Of a stretch of 64,000 nt of DNA, positions 44,263 to 54,446 are shown in pieces; positions within the stretch are counted from its first letter, which is position 1, and each line of letters starts with the position of its first letter. The translations under genes were made by a program, and so were the position numbers. The notes under the pieces are model-generated. The model had not been told where the DNA came from. It saw only the letters and a program-made list of their open reading frames with translations, and did no database searches. The DNA comes from Candidatus Roseilinea sp. (lineage in GTDB: Bacteria; Chloroflexota; Anaerolineae; J036; Brachytrichaceae): the NCBI GenBank assembly GCA_025998955.1, contig AP024676.1:1984001-2048000 (forward strand). The letters are read 5' to 3'.

Positions 44263-45092
44263 AGTCTCATTCCACCTTCGACTGGGTAGGATGTGACAAG
44301 CACTTCTCCAGAATCGGACGTAAGAATGCCAGGCATCTTGCCTGTTCCACGAGGAATTCTTAGCACGTGGTTTCCTTTAAGTAGTCGCAATATGTCTTCA
44401 TGAGACGAAATAGTCATTGCCCATCTCACACCACGTGATTTTGCGTATTGAACGGAATCTGCTAGTCTTTCGTAATCATTATATCTGAATTGATGCCAAA
44501 CGTAATGGCTATTTGAGCATTCTTTGTGGCCAGGGCGATAAGGAGGATCAAGGAAAATGAAATCGCCTTTTTGCGTTTGATCAATAATGGGCTGAAAGTC
44601 TGCACATTTCAGAGATACTCCGCGTAATACAGTAGCACAAAATACAAGATCTTCTTCAGTAATCACCCATCGGCGCTCCTGTCCACCGTATCCGACATTG
44701 AAACACCCATCCCGATTATGCCGCCACATTCCTTTGAAGCATGTACGATTGAGGTAGAGTGTTCTAGCAGCTCGCTGAATAAGTGTCTTGGGCTCATATT
44801 CATCTCGGATATGATGATAATCCGATTTTGTACTCCCAAAGCTACAATAAGTAGCCCAAACTTTTCTCGGAGCATACTTTATAGCTCGATACAGGTCAAT
44901 TAACTCTGGATTTACATCTGAAAGGATTGCCCGTTTAGGTTGCAGATAGAAGAAGACAGCCGCACTTCCAACAAATGGCTCTATGTATCTCCCTTCAATA
45001 TCACTGAGGTTAGGAAGAAAATCCTGTAAAAAAACGAGCAAGCGGCGCTTTCCGCCAGGGTAACGTATCAGGAGTTTCTGATTCACCGTCAT
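44259..45092 (-). CDS. DNA adenine methylase (Dam/D12 class)
   Basis: 277 residues. Motif I is seen as IRYPGGKRRLL (12-14) and YIEPFVGSAAVFF, and the catalytic motif IV as FLDPPY (182-185). This is the D12 class N6-adenine methyltransferase family. The target sequence cannot be told. It is the first gene of cassette 2, with its start 50 bases after the attC core. The downstream HerA- and NurA-like genes make a modification-plus-nuclease arrangement. Confidence 0.9.
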   Translation of the reverse strand: MTVNQKLLIRYPGGKRRLLVFLQDFLPNLSDIEGRYIEPFVGSAAVFFYLQPKRAILSDVNPELIDLYRAIKYAPRKVWATYCSFGSTKSDYHHIRDEYEPKTLIQRAARTLYLNRTCFKGMWRHNRDGCFNVGYGGQERRWVITEEDLVFCATVLRGVSLKCADFQPIIDQTQKGDFIFLDPPYRPGHKECSNSHYVWHQFRYNDYERLADSVQYAKSRGVRWAMTISSHEDILRLLKGNHVLRIPRGTGKMPGILTSDSGEVLVTSYPVEGGMRL

Positions 45093-45135
45093 TTCCCGAA
45101 TTCTTTCAGCAAGACTCCAATGTGGTGAATATGCC

Positions 45136-45211
<76 letters not shown>

Positions 45212-45228
45212 GCTGTGCCTGAATGGTT

Positions 45229-45981
45229 TTACTTGATATTAGCGGCTTCGAGTAGTCTTGCCCAATCCCTGTAAAACAAAGCGATGCGCGTCATGTCGTC
45301 TTTCGTAAGCAAAACACTATGCGCCAAATTGTTGCGAGCCATATAGACTTCATCCATTTTGGTCTTAAACCACTCCAGGTCAGGTATTACATCACGAAAC
45401 TCAGAATGATTGGCCGTTACTATTTCCTTAAGGTCTGCGAAATTGCAATACACAAGAGGATTTTGCCCCCGCTTTTCGCGATAGGGATACCTTTTCTCTT
45501 TGTCTATAGTCCGCTGAACACTTGTCCGTACACTGGCAGGGACTAAATCAGTCCACCAATTTGCACTTATCGCCGAAAGTCTTTGCTCAATTAGAGCGCG
45601 TATCGAGTTCTCAAGCACAACAATTTGCGGATACGCTTCCTCTCCGAGGGCAACCGCTTGTTGAATGAAGGTTGCTTTTACCAAAGGGTAGGAAACAGCA
45701 CCTTTTCGTTTCTTTGTTGAGATGGCTTTTTGTGGCGCGCCCTCAGGCATAGATGACTGGGGTTTTATATCTCTGGGAACTAGAGAGCGAATACGGTCTA
45801 GGGTCTCAAGCGGCAAATATTTCGCAAGGTCTATTCCTTCGATGTGTGCAATAATGTAGACCGCTTCATCAGTAGTCATTGGGCCATATTTTTCCTTCAG
45901 GCGCTTGGCCCGTTGAAATATTGCTTGACGTGAAACCTTCAGCTTCCTAAGAAGTTCACGCCTCACTTTGCGGTCAATCAC
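45229..45981 (-). CDS. HEPN-like (Swt1-type) protein with N-terminal HTH
   Basis: 250 residues. The N-terminal part (VRRELLRKLKVSRQAIFQRA) looks like a helix-turn-helix. A KKRKG linker follows at about 90. The C-terminal half (LENSIRALIEQRLSAIS, then ARNNLAHSVLL) has the Rx4H motif (Arg216-His221) of HEPN RNases and the layout of Swt1-type HEPN modules. HEPN proteins often act as toxins or in defence. It is the third gene of cassette 1, 2 bases after the preceding small gene. Confidence 0.7.
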   Translation of the reverse strand: MIDRKVRRELLRKLKVSRQAIFQRAKRLKEKYGPMTTDEAVYIIAHIEGIDLAKYLPLETLDRIRSLVPRDIKPQSSMPEGAPQKAISTKKRKGAVSYPLVKATFIQQAVALGEEAYPQIVVLENSIRALIEQRLSAISANWWTDLVPASVRTSVQRTIDKEKRYPYREKRGQNPLVYCNFADLKEIVTANHSEFRDVIPDLEWFKTKMDEVYMARNNLAHSVLLTKDDMTRIALFYRDWARLLEAANIK

Positions 45982-45983
45982 GT

Positions 45984-46211
45984 CTACACACCTTTTGACT
46001 TCTTTTTCTTCTTTGCTTCGGCTAAACGTACGTTCACAGCATTTGCAGTGCTATCATAGATAGCCGCAATTTCTGACGCTGTGAAGCCGAATCTACGTAG
46101 AAGAGGTGCACCTTCAGAGAGAGTCATTTTCTGGACGGTCTGATAGGCTACAAGCCTAATCAGAGTATCAAGCTTGCGGTTGATTTCTTCAAGATTGGTT
46201 TCGTCGCTCAT
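45984..46211 (-). CDS. Small sigma-70 region 4-like HTH protein (paralogue of next gene)
   Basis: 75 residues. The core APLLRRFGFTASEIAAIYD followed by VNVRLAEAKKKKK is a helix-turn-helix with a basic tail. The same pattern occurs in the upstream 99-residue protein (PLLASFGFDRSSIASILQTT, VSVRLSQLKAK), so the two are tandem paralogues. They may regulate the cassette or bind the HEPN protein. Confidence 0.65.
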   Translation of the reverse strand: MSDETNLEEINRKLDTLIRLVAYQTVQKMTLSEGAPLLRRFGFTASEIAAIYDSTANAVNVRLAEAKKKKKSKGV

Positions 46212-46229
46212 GAGAGGCCTCCATATAGA

Positions 46230-46529
46230 TTACTTGCTAGTATCGGCTTGGTTCTCGGACTTCGCTTTGGATGTGCTTTTGCGATCAGACTTGGCTTTCA
46301 GTTGCGACAGGCGGACAGAAACCGTTAGCGGTGTGGTTTGTAGAATTGAGGCAATAGAACTTCTGTCAAAGCCAAAACTCGCCAATAGGGGTATGAGATC
46401 GTTGTTCGACTTGCCTTTCAACTCATCTGTCTGAAGTACAAGATAAGCAAGGCAATGGGCAATTTGTTGAAGTGACTTTTCTACCAATAGACTTTCAACT
46501 ACTGCAACCTTTGCCTGTTTCTTTGCCAT
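46230..46529 (-). CDS. Small HTH protein, first gene of cassette 1
   Basis: 99 residues: a helical N-terminal part (SLLVEKSLQQIAHCLAYLVL), an HTH core (LIPLLASFGFDRSSIASIL) and a Lys/Ser-rich tail. GGAGGAA precedes the start. It is the gene nearest to attI, 65 bases from the insertion point and under the outward promoter, so it should be the most strongly expressed cassette gene. No annotated family was recognised. Confidence 0.65.
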   Translation of the reverse strand: MAKKQAKVAVVESLLVEKSLQQIAHCLAYLVLQTDELKGKSNNDLIPLLASFGFDRSSIASILQTTPLTVSVRLSQLKAKSDRKSTSKAKSENQADTSK

Positions 46530-46587
46530 TGGGGGTTCCTCCTCTACTATTGTTCTTTAGATAGTTGTGCCCTTCTTTAGTGAAGGC

Positions 46588-46660
46588 GGCTAACAAGATA
46601 TTCACCTACATTATATGAGCAGGACGCGGGCTAAGCAATTTAGTTAAAGCAGCTTATACT
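46588..46660 (-). other. attI site region
   Basis: Between intI and the first cassette. On the minus strand the crossover-type core GTTAGCC lies at 46594-46588, where the first cassette begins. The sequence to its right is the only non-attC part of the junction and is related to the second attI-like sequence at 21822-21900. The exact outer limit is not known. Confidence 0.7.
46610..46638 (-). promoter_or_regulatory. Putative cassette promoter Pc
   Basis: On the minus strand TTGCTT (46638-46633) and a perfect TATAAT (46615-46610) are 17 bases apart and point into the array. In integrons the Pc promoter drives the first cassettes from this position. Confidence 0.6.
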
Positions 46661-46666
46661 TCGCAC

Positions 46667-47689
<1,023 letters not shown>

Positions 47690-47765
47690 CGCCCCGAAAA
47701 AATCAAAAGCGAGGCGAGCATCACACTCACCCCGCCGTTCGCATCGCAGGTATCGGACGCGCGGA

Positions 47766-49184
47766 TCAACCCATCGCGGCGATGTCCTGCTTCACCGGCT
47801 CGGCCTCCTTCTCCAGGATAGCTTTGACCTCGGTGAAGACCGCCTCGACCGGTTCGTTGCCGATCAGGATGCGCTCCAGGCCCTTGCCGATGATCTGGTC
47901 GCCGCCGGGGATGAACACGCGCGCGGCGTCCTGCGCCTCGGTCAGCGGCAATTGCTCGACGGCCGTCTTGGCCTGCGGCACCTTCTCGAAGAACTGCTTG
48001 TAGCTCTCGCTCGCGGCCGTGCTCTTGCGCACGGGCATGTAACCGGTGTTCTGTGCCCAGAACGCGCCGCCATCATTGCCGGTGGCATAGTCAATGTACT
48101 TGATCGCCGCACGCGCCTTCTCCATCGGCGTGGTGGTCAGGATGGCCAAGCCCGCGCCGCCGGTGCAGCAGTTGAAGAACTTCTCCTTGGGCAGGAAAGC
48201 CGTGCCGACCTTGAACTGCGCGTCGCGCAGCACGCCAGCCAGCGCGCCGGTGGAGAGCATGGCGGTGGCCGCCATGCCGGTGACGAAGTCTTTCGTCACG
48301 TCCTGCGAGGCGATCGCCCAGCCCTCTTTGTTGACCGTGTCCTGATAGAACTGGCCGGCGCGGATGCTGTCCGGCTCGGTGAGTAGGATGTTGAAGTCCG
48401 GGTCGCTGTAGCGGCCGCCGAACTGGCGGATGACGCACTGGAACAGCCAGGCCACATACGACGCTGCGCCGGGGTGCGCGAAGGCGGCGACCTTCATCGT
48501 GTCGCCTTCCTTCTTGACCAGCTTGGGCGCCCACTCCCGCATCTCATCCCAGGTCTCCGGGCCGCGCGCGGGCAGGCCGGCTGCCTCCAGCATGTCGGCG
48601 TTGTAGTAGAACAGCGGCGTGCTGCGCGCGAAGGGGATCCAGTACTGCACGTCCTTGCGCACGCCCTCGTTCCACAGCGACTCGACGAAGTCGGCCGTGT
48701 CCATATTCTGCTCTTTGATCAGGTCGTTCAGCGGCATCAGCGCCCTGGCGCGGAAGAACTTGAACCACCACACGTCGGAGAGCAGCACCATGTCCGGCCC
48801 TTGCTGAGCGGCCAGTGCCGCGGTCAACTTCTGTGCGGTCTCCTCGTAGTTGCCCTGCACCTGCAAGGTCACCTTCACTTCGGACTGCATCTCGTTCCAC
48901 ATTTGAGCCAGCTGCTCCTCGGTCTTGCCCAAGCCGCCGCTGAAGCCCCAGTGGACGATCTCGACTGCACCGGCGGAAGCGGGCGCCGTAGTCGGCGCAG
49001 CCGTCGCCTCAGCAGCCGGCGCAGCGGTGGCCTCCGGCGCCACGGTCGCAGCCGGAGCGGCCGGCGCAGCAGGCGCAGCAGGCGTCGCCGGCATAGCGCA
49101 TGCTGCCAGCGCAACCGCGCCGGCGCCAAAGCCGAGGCCCTTGAGCAGGGTGCGTCGCGAGAGTTTGTTTACTTTCCCGTTCAT
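47766..49184 (-). CDS. Sugar ABC transporter substrate-binding protein
   Basis: 472 residues from ATG 49184 (AAGGAG upstream). The signal region SRRTLLKGLGFG with lipobox-like LAAC is followed by an Ala/Pro/Thr-rich linker. Then comes an extracellular solute-binding family 1 fold (VEIVHWGFSGGLGKTEEQL, FFNCCTGGAGLAIL, MEKARAAIKYIDYATG). It should bind a sugar or oligosaccharide for the two permeases encoded upstream. No ATPase is in the cluster; a shared MsmK-type ATPase elsewhere is likely. Confidence 0.88.
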   Translation of the reverse strand: MNGKVNKLSRRTLLKGLGFGAGAVALAACAMPATPAAPAAPAAPAATVAPEATAAPAAEATAAPTTAPASAGAVEIVHWGFSGGLGKTEEQLAQMWNEMQSEVKVTLQVQGNYEETAQKLTAALAAQQGPDMVLLSDVWWFKFFRARALMPLNDLIKEQNMDTADFVESLWNEGVRKDVQYWIPFARSTPLFYYNADMLEAAGLPARGPETWDEMREWAPKLVKKEGDTMKVAAFAHPGAASYVAWLFQCVIRQFGGRYSDPDFNILLTEPDSIRAGQFYQDTVNKEGWAIASQDVTKDFVTGMAATAMLSTGALAGVLRDAQFKVGTAFLPKEKFFNCCTGGAGLAILTTTPMEKARAAIKYIDYATGNDGGAFWAQNTGYMPVRKSTAASESYKQFFEKVPQAKTAVEQLPLTEAQDAARVFIPGGDQIIGKGLERILIGNEPVEAVFTEVKAILEKEAEPVKQDIAAMG

Positions 49185-49266
49185 ATCTATCTTTCTCCTT
49201 ACTTCGTCAACCACTTTGCGTCATCACGATCAGCCTGCGCGCTCGGCTTGCGCCGGCGTCGCGGCT

Positions 49267-50148
49267 CTACCCTTTCACTGCGCCGGCGGCGATGCCGTCC
49301 ACCACGAAGCGCTGGGCGTAGAGGAAGACCAGCATCACCGGCACGATGACGAACAACGTCGCCGCCATCACCACGCCCCATTCGGTGTTGCCCTCCTGGT
49401 CGAGCAAGCGCGAGATGCCCACCGGCAGCGTGCGCATGTCCTCGGTCGTGGTGATCAGCAACGGCCAGAGGTATTCGTTCCACTTGGCCGTAATGGACAA
49501 CAAGGCGGTAGTGGCCACCGCCGGCGCAGCCACCGGCACCACCACGTTCAGCAGCGTGCGCACGTGACCCGCGCCGTCCACCCTGGCCGCGTCAATCAGG
49601 TCGAGCGGAATCGTGCGAAAGTACTGCCGCAGCAGGAAGGTGCCGAAGGCAATCGAAGCGCCGGGCAGCACGATGCCGGGATAGGTGTTCACCATGCGCC
49701 AGCCGGCGATGGTGAGGTAATTCGGCACGAGCACCACTTCCTCCGGCACCATCAGCGCCAACAGCAGCAAGATGAAGATCCAATCGCGCTTGGGGAAGCG
49801 CACGAACACGAGCGCGTAAGCCGTGGTCACCGCCATGATCACCTCGGCGCCGGCGCCCAGCAGCGTGGTGATGAAGCTGTTGAAGTAGAAACGGTCGAAG
49901 GGCGCGGCGCGCCACGCTTTGCCGAAGTTATCGAACGTCGGGTTGGCCGGCAGAAGTTGCGGCGTGGTGGTGAAGATCTCCCGATTGGTCTTCAGCGCGC
50001 CGGACAGCACCCAGGCCACCGGAATGCCGATGATCAGCACCACGGCGACCATGGCCACATATCCCAAGATGCGCTGAGTGGCCTGCGCAGCGCGGTGGTT
50101 CGTGGCCAGTTGGCGGTCGCTGGACGTAGCAAGGGCGATGTCACGCAT
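49267..50148 (-). CDS. Carbohydrate ABC transporter permease (MalG-like)
   Basis: 293 residues with six hydrophobic helices. The EAA loop is LIDAARVDGAGHVRTLLNVV, with PVAAPAVATTALL after it, typical of the MalG group. It overlaps the upstream permease by eight bases and is followed by the binding protein, all on the minus strand. Confidence 0.88.
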   Translation of the reverse strand: MRDIALATSSDRQLATNHRAAQATQRILGYVAMVAVVLIIGIPVAWVLSGALKTNREIFTTTPQLLPANPTFDNFGKAWRAAPFDRFYFNSFITTLLGAGAEVIMAVTTAYALVFVRFPKRDWIFILLLLALMVPEEVVLVPNYLTIAGWRMVNTYPGIVLPGASIAFGTFLLRQYFRTIPLDLIDAARVDGAGHVRTLLNVVVPVAAPAVATTALLSITAKWNEYLWPLLITTTEDMRTLPVGISRLLDQEGNTEWGVVMAATLFVIVPVMLVFLYAQRFVVDGIAAGAVKG

Positions 50149-51046
50149 AGCTCACCCGTCGCTCCAAATAGCGCACCTGCAGCAAGGTCACGATCATCAT
50201 CAACAGGAACAGCAGCAGCGCCACGACGGCCGCCCGTCCGGCCGACGACTGCACGAAGAACAGCTCGTAGAGGTGAAAGATCAAGGTATTGGTCGCGTTC
50301 ACCGGCCCGCCCTTGGTCATGATGTTGATGATGTCGAAGGCCTGGAAGGAGGTGAGGATGGTCGTGACCGTCAGAAAGAACATTACCGGCGAGAGGCCGG
50401 GCAGCGTGACGTGCCAAAAGCGATCGAGGGCGCCGGCGCCATCCACGCGGGCCGCCTCGTATAGCTCGCGCGGGATGGCTTGCAAGCCGGCAATGAAGAT
50501 CACCGTCGCGTAGCCCAGGTTCTTCCAGACGTAGACGATGATGATGGCCGGCATCGCCCAGTTCGGATCGGTCAGCCACTTCGGGCCGGGGATGCCGAAC
50601 GGGCGCAGCACGGCGTAGATGAAGCCGAAGCGCGGGTCGAAGATGTAGATCCACACGATGGCGATGGCTGCGCCGGCCAAGATGGTCGGCGAGAACAAGA
50701 TGCTGCGGGCGGCGTTGCGGCCGCGCAACTTTTGGTTGAGCAGCAGCGCGATCATCAGCCCTAGGGCGAGCAGCAGCGCCACCGAGACCACCGTGAAGAC
50801 GAACGTGTTGGTGAGGATCTTGCCGAACTGCGTGCTGCCGAAGACGGTCTCGAAATTGCGCAGCCCAATGAACTCGCCGCTGCGCGCGATCAGGTTATAG
50901 TTGCTGAAGGCAAGGACGCCGTTTTGAGCGAGTGGATAGTAGGTGAAGATGCCGAACAGCAGCAGGTTCGGGCCGACGAACACGATGAAGATCAGCCACT
51001 CGCGCCAATCCCTGCGCGCGACGCGGGCGATGTCGCTTGCTTGCAC
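50141..51046 (-). CDS. Sugar ABC transporter permease (MalF/UgpA-like)
   Basis: 301 residues with six helices. The EAA motif is LYEAARVDGAGALDRFWHVT with LPGLSPVMFFL after it. LIFIVFVGPNLLLFGIFTYY is the first helix. It is the first gene of the three-gene importer operon; a promoter would lie in the 51.05-51.15 kb region. Confidence 0.87.
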   Translation of the reverse strand: MQASDIARVARRDWREWLIFIVFVGPNLLLFGIFTYYPLAQNGVLAFSNYNLIARSGEFIGLRNFETVFGSTQFGKILTNTFVFTVVSVALLLALGLMIALLLNQKLRGRNAARSILFSPTILAGAAIAIVWIYIFDPRFGFIYAVLRPFGIPGPKWLTDPNWAMPAIIIVYVWKNLGYATVIFIAGLQAIPRELYEAARVDGAGALDRFWHVTLPGLSPVMFFLTVTTILTSFQAFDIINIMTKGGPVNATNTLIFHLYELFFVQSSAGRAAVVALLLFLLMMIVTLLQVRYLERRVSYA

Positions 51047-51734
51047 AGGGACGAAAGTAGCCTGGCGAGGTTAAAGGCCGATCAAGTGACGGCTAAGTGA
51101 AGATGAAGGGGAATTGTCAAGGTCCGCATGGCCTTGGAAGAGCATAGCGCAGAAAAGGTGACTTTTTTGCGCGGGAGGAGGCAAAGTAGACGGCATGAAT
51201 GCCATGCTGGGCCGCACATTTGTTCACCGGTTGTCGGTGTGTCTTGACTTTCGATGAGACCCGCCCAGGCGTCAACGCCTGGGCTGAGCCGACGGGGGAT
51301 GCGTGCGGCTTGCCCATATGCTCAGCGCTGGGATTCATCCCAGCGCGACTCGATGCCGTGACCCGTCCGTGTCGTCAGCGGTGATTCCCACAAATCTGCG
51401 CTACATCCGCCTCGGAAGCTTCTGAGTCGAGCCCCAAAATGCAAAGACAAGCGTAGTGCTACTGTGCACAAGACTTCTCTGAGATTGACATATTTACCAA
51501 CGGCAAGCGCTGTACGCGGAATCCTTCTGGTTGTTAGAGCGGATGTCCAGTCTTTGACCACTTCTGGAACGATAAACGGACGACGAGTCTTCTGCTTACT
51601 CAACTGTTACGCGACGCCGACGCGATTATGGCGAAATTTTCACCAAAATCTAAGACAAGGTTTATATGCACGAATCAGCAAACGAGCCAACAGCGAGCAT
51701 GCCGGTTGACGCAATCCAGATCGAATGCTTCTAA
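51047..51734. other. Intergenic region between ABC operon and IS copy 2
   Basis: No gene with coding character was found in 688 bases. It holds copy B of the two-palindrome repeat (51264-51346). The stretch 51460-51730 is lower in GC than the core and may be foreign sequence brought in next to the IS. Confidence 0.55.
51264..51346 (+). repeat. Dispersed two-palindrome repeat, copy B
   Basis: First palindrome 51264-51283: CCCAGGCGT and its complement around CA. Then CTGAGCCGACGG...GGCTTGCCCATATGCTCA. Second palindrome 51325-51346: GCGCTGGGAT and its complement around TC. Both are perfect. The same order occurs inverted in copy A (5066-5136) and in copy C (63874-63920). Confidence 0.7.
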
Positions 51735-52865
51735 CTCACGTTACGCAGCCAGTGTGACGGGCTGCAGCTGGCGCAGGGCGTCAAAAGCTGATTGAACGGC
51801 GTGCAGATACAAATGCGATTTCAAGGCAAAATGATTCGACTTGGATTTACGCTTGAGCATCTCGAGCTTGATGAACGCACACAAACTGGCAAAGATGTGA
51901 TTGGTCTGCGTCGTGACCGTGTGGGCAGGCGAGCGTTCGAGCGCGGCATTCTGCTTGAGCGACTTGTGGAAGGGTTCGATCGTCCATCGTTTTTGATAGA
52001 GCGAGGTGATCCCATCGTAGGTGAGCGTGGTGTCGCTGGTGACCAGAAACAATACGCCGGTAGAGCCATCTTTGTTTGTAAAGACTTGCTTGGCCAAAAG
52101 CAGCGGGAAGCTCACATCTTCCAGATACACTGGCCGCACCGTGTTTGGTTCGATCACGACTTCATCCACACGCACGTAGATGCCGTGCCGCTTGTCGTCC
52201 GCGCTGAGCGCCACCTTGCGATTGGCCTTGAGCGGCATGACAAACTCCTTCTTCAGCTTGTGTTTGACGAAATTCATGTTGTCGGCCGCGGCAAACCACA
52301 CATCGTTGAGCACGTATTTGAAGGGAATCTGGTTGATCACCGCTTGTTGCAGCATCATGCGGTAATACTCATTCTTGGTGATCGGACTTCGGCGCTTGGT
52401 CTTGCCACTCTTCTTGTCCACATACTGCTCGGTCTTGGCGATCAAGCGAAACTCCACTGGCAACGACAGCCCCCGACTGGGCACGTGATACAGCGCCGTC
52501 ATCAGGTTGATGCCTTTGATCACCTCGCCGCTGGTGTGATCATAGTGCCAGCACACGATGTCGTTCTCGTCGCTGTAGGGTTTCTCGCTGATCGTGTCGT
52601 CCACGATCAGCACCCCATCCTCACTTTGAATCTGCCGCACAAATCGCTTCGTCACCTGCCACAACGCCGCCCCGCCGCGCTGTTGGCCGCTCAGCCAGCG
52701 GGTGATTTGGTCATGGCTGACGCTCCCTTCGACCACTTGACCCAACCCGGTTGCCGTGGCCTGTCCAAACGTGCACAACAGATAATCGCTATACAAATCG
52801 AGCAAGTCTTGTGCCATGTCGCCATTTTATGGTCGCGCAGTCAGTTCGCGACTGCGTAACGTGAG
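51735..52865 (-). mobile_element. IS4-like insertion sequence, copy 2
   Basis: 1131 bp with the same terminal inverted repeats (CTCACGTTACGCAG) as copy 1 and in the same orientation. The outer 7-mers (CTTCTAA left, TTAACAG right) do not match, so no target duplication remains, unlike copy 1. Confidence 0.88.
51741..52817 (-). CDS. IS4-superfamily transposase, copy 2
   Basis: 358 residues and intact, almost identical to the protein at 31084 with differences clustered near residues 44-50. The DDE residues are the same (VDDTISEKPY, VWFAAADNM, WTIEPFHKSL). With two intact near-identical copies in 21 kb the element is probably recently active. Confidence 0.86.
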   Translation of the reverse strand: MAQDLLDLYSDYLLCTFGQATATGLGQVVEGSVSHDQITRWLSGQQRGGAALWQVTKRFVRQIQSEDGVLIVDDTISEKPYSDENDIVCWHYDHTSGEVIKGINLMTALYHVPSRGLSLPVEFRLIAKTEQYVDKKSGKTKRRSPITKNEYYRMMLQQAVINQIPFKYVLNDVWFAAADNMNFVKHKLKKEFVMPLKANRKVALSADDKRHGIYVRVDEVVIEPNTVRPVYLEDVSFPLLLAKQVFTNKDGSTGVLFLVTSDTTLTYDGITSLYQKRWTIEPFHKSLKQNAALERSPAHTVTTQTNHIFASLCAFIKLEMLKRKSKSNHFALKSHLYLHAVQSAFDALRQLQPVTLAA

Positions 52866-52971
52866 TTAACAGATGAAAGATTTGGCGGTGAATCAAATAG
52901 TTCATCACCACAAACGACGGGGACACTATGGTGAGATGAACGTTCGCCGCCCCACTTCGAGGGAGTAAGAT

Positions 52972-53586
52972 ATGTTCAAGAACCTTGACGGATACAAAGG
53001 ATGCGAGCAAGTAATACTGACTGCGGTTCTAGCGCTTATGATCAGCATGACTACCTCAAGCGGCAGCATACAAGCACAATCCGCATTCGATTCGCGTGAA
53101 CCGACGCTGATCGAGCAGCAGATAATTCCAATGCAACTGGATTGCAGCACAGTTCCGCAAACCAACGTGGCCGAACAGATGCTCAAGGAGCATGGCCTCT
53201 GTGGCTACGCAAACGGTCAAGCAATCAGCACGGCTAGTCACTCAACGGACGCTACGGTCAGTGGTAACTGTGGCAGTCTATCTCTGAACCTTTTCAGTTC
53301 AGGCAACGGCATCATGCAGTGGCAAGCCATCATCACCTCTTCGCAAGGTCCGTTTGTCTCCGCAGGATACAACGGCGATTGGCAAAACATCAGTAGTCCC
53401 AGAGGAGGATCAGGAGTCGTGAATCGGTCGACTGGGGTTACATTCACAAGCTACTGGCAGGATGACGTCCCAGTCTTCACCGGATCGGGAATAGTTCGCG
53501 GTCAGATCACAGGTGCATACTCGCAGCTATGGTGGGGACCAAGGTGCTACGGACTTACGCCGTTAGTTGAGTATGGCAACATTTGA
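52972..53586 (+). CDS. Secreted protein of unknown function
   Basis: 204 residues. A putative signal segment (VILTAVLALMISMTTSSGSI with AQS cleavage) precedes a mature part with four Cys residues (LDCSTV, HGLCGYANG, SGNCGSL, GPRCYGL). A beta-rich Gly/Ser pattern (SLSLNLFSSGNGIMQWQAII) follows. No family was recognised. GC is lower than in the core genes. It lies right after the IS, which may have altered its promoter. Confidence 0.6.
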   Translation: MFKNLDGYKGCEQVILTAVLALMISMTTSSGSIQAQSAFDSREPTLIEQQIIPMQLDCSTVPQTNVAEQMLKEHGLCGYANGQAISTASHSTDATVSGNCGSLSLNLFSSGNGIMQWQAIITSSQGPFVSAGYNGDWQNISSPRGGSGVVNRSTGVTFTSYWQDDVPVFTGSGIVRGQITGAYSQLWWGPRCYGLTPLVEYGNI

Positions 53587-53694
53587 TCACAGAATCTGAG
53601 ACCACCACAAGGTCCAAGTGTTCGAGTGTAGTTCGCGGCTAGCATAGCTTATGCTAGCCAGCTGAAATGTTTTGAGTTCGTGTGAGGTGCAACA

Positions 53695-54303
53695 ATGGCC
53701 TGGCGTATCAAATGGAACTTTCCGGAGAGCCTGCAATTCTGCGCTTATGTGGGTGAGCGCGAAGGCTATCGTTTTGATTTGGCAGCGCCAACGATCACTT
53801 CACCAGATGCTGAGTGGCGTGTGTGGCTGACTAGATTACTCGATTCGATCTGCCGCTATGAGTCAGATGACCAAACTCGATCTCAAGACGAATTGCGCAA
53901 TGCACAGCTTCGCCAGTTTCTGGCGTACTACGACGCTCCGGAATTCGAACAGCTTTCACCGTTGCCGGAGCTCCGCAGTCGCTGCCAGCAGCTCTGGCCC
54001 GACTTTAGAGAATGGTGGAGTATGACCGGTGGAGAGAAGCAACGTTTAATCAGTCTGTTGCACGAACAGTTGGCACGCCTAAGCCTAAACGAGCTTATTC
54101 GACAATGCATGCGATCGGCACACAAATCAACTGTTCCCGATTTTGCTCTCAACGTCAATTTGATGCGATGGCCTTCGTATCTTTACCAACCTCTATCAGA
54201 CCATTGCTTCGTGGCGGGCACAAGCTTTATCACGCATGATCACATTGATGAATTGCGATCGCTCTTGCAGTCGCATATCGTCAAGCTAATCGGTCAGCGG
54301 TGA
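53695..54303 (+). CDS. Hypothetical cytosolic protein
   Basis: 202 residues, mainly alpha-helical by eye, rich in Arg, Gln and Trp (MAWRIKWNFPESLQFCAY, LRQFLAYYDAPEFEQLSPLP, WSMTGGEKQRLISLLHEQL). No domain was recognised. It is in the same direction as the secreted gene before it and the small membrane protein after it, so the three may be a unit. Confidence 0.6.
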   Translation: MAWRIKWNFPESLQFCAYVGEREGYRFDLAAPTITSPDAEWRVWLTRLLDSICRYESDDQTRSQDELRNAQLRQFLAYYDAPEFEQLSPLPELRSRCQQLWPDFREWWSMTGGEKQRLISLLHEQLARLSLNELIRQCMRSAHKSTVPDFALNVNLMRWPSYLYQPLSDHCFVAGTSFITHDHIDELRSLLQSHIVKLIGQR

Positions 54304-54329
54304 ACCGAAATCATCGTGAGAGCGGGCAG

Positions 54330-54446
54330 ATGAGTTTTGCGGGTTTCAACTCACTTTACGTATTTATCGTGATCGCTTCTATTGCCCTGATTGTTGGCTT
54401 AGTTATGATTGCTTTACGGCGCGATGATGGGAATCGCAATCAATAG
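54330..54446 (+). CDS. 38-residue single-span membrane protein
   Basis: ATG 54330 to TAG 54446 gives MSFAGFNSLYVFIVIASIAL, then IVGLVMIALRRDDGNRNQ: one transmembrane helix with a positively charged end. It starts 26 bases after the stop of the 202-residue gene and ends one base before the convergent BaeRF gene. It is too short for most gene finders. The hydrophobic pattern with an Arg-Arg stop signal argues for a real small protein, but no homologue is known to me. Confidence 0.45.
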   Translation: MSFAGFNSLYVFIVIASIALIVGLVMIALRRDDGNRNQ

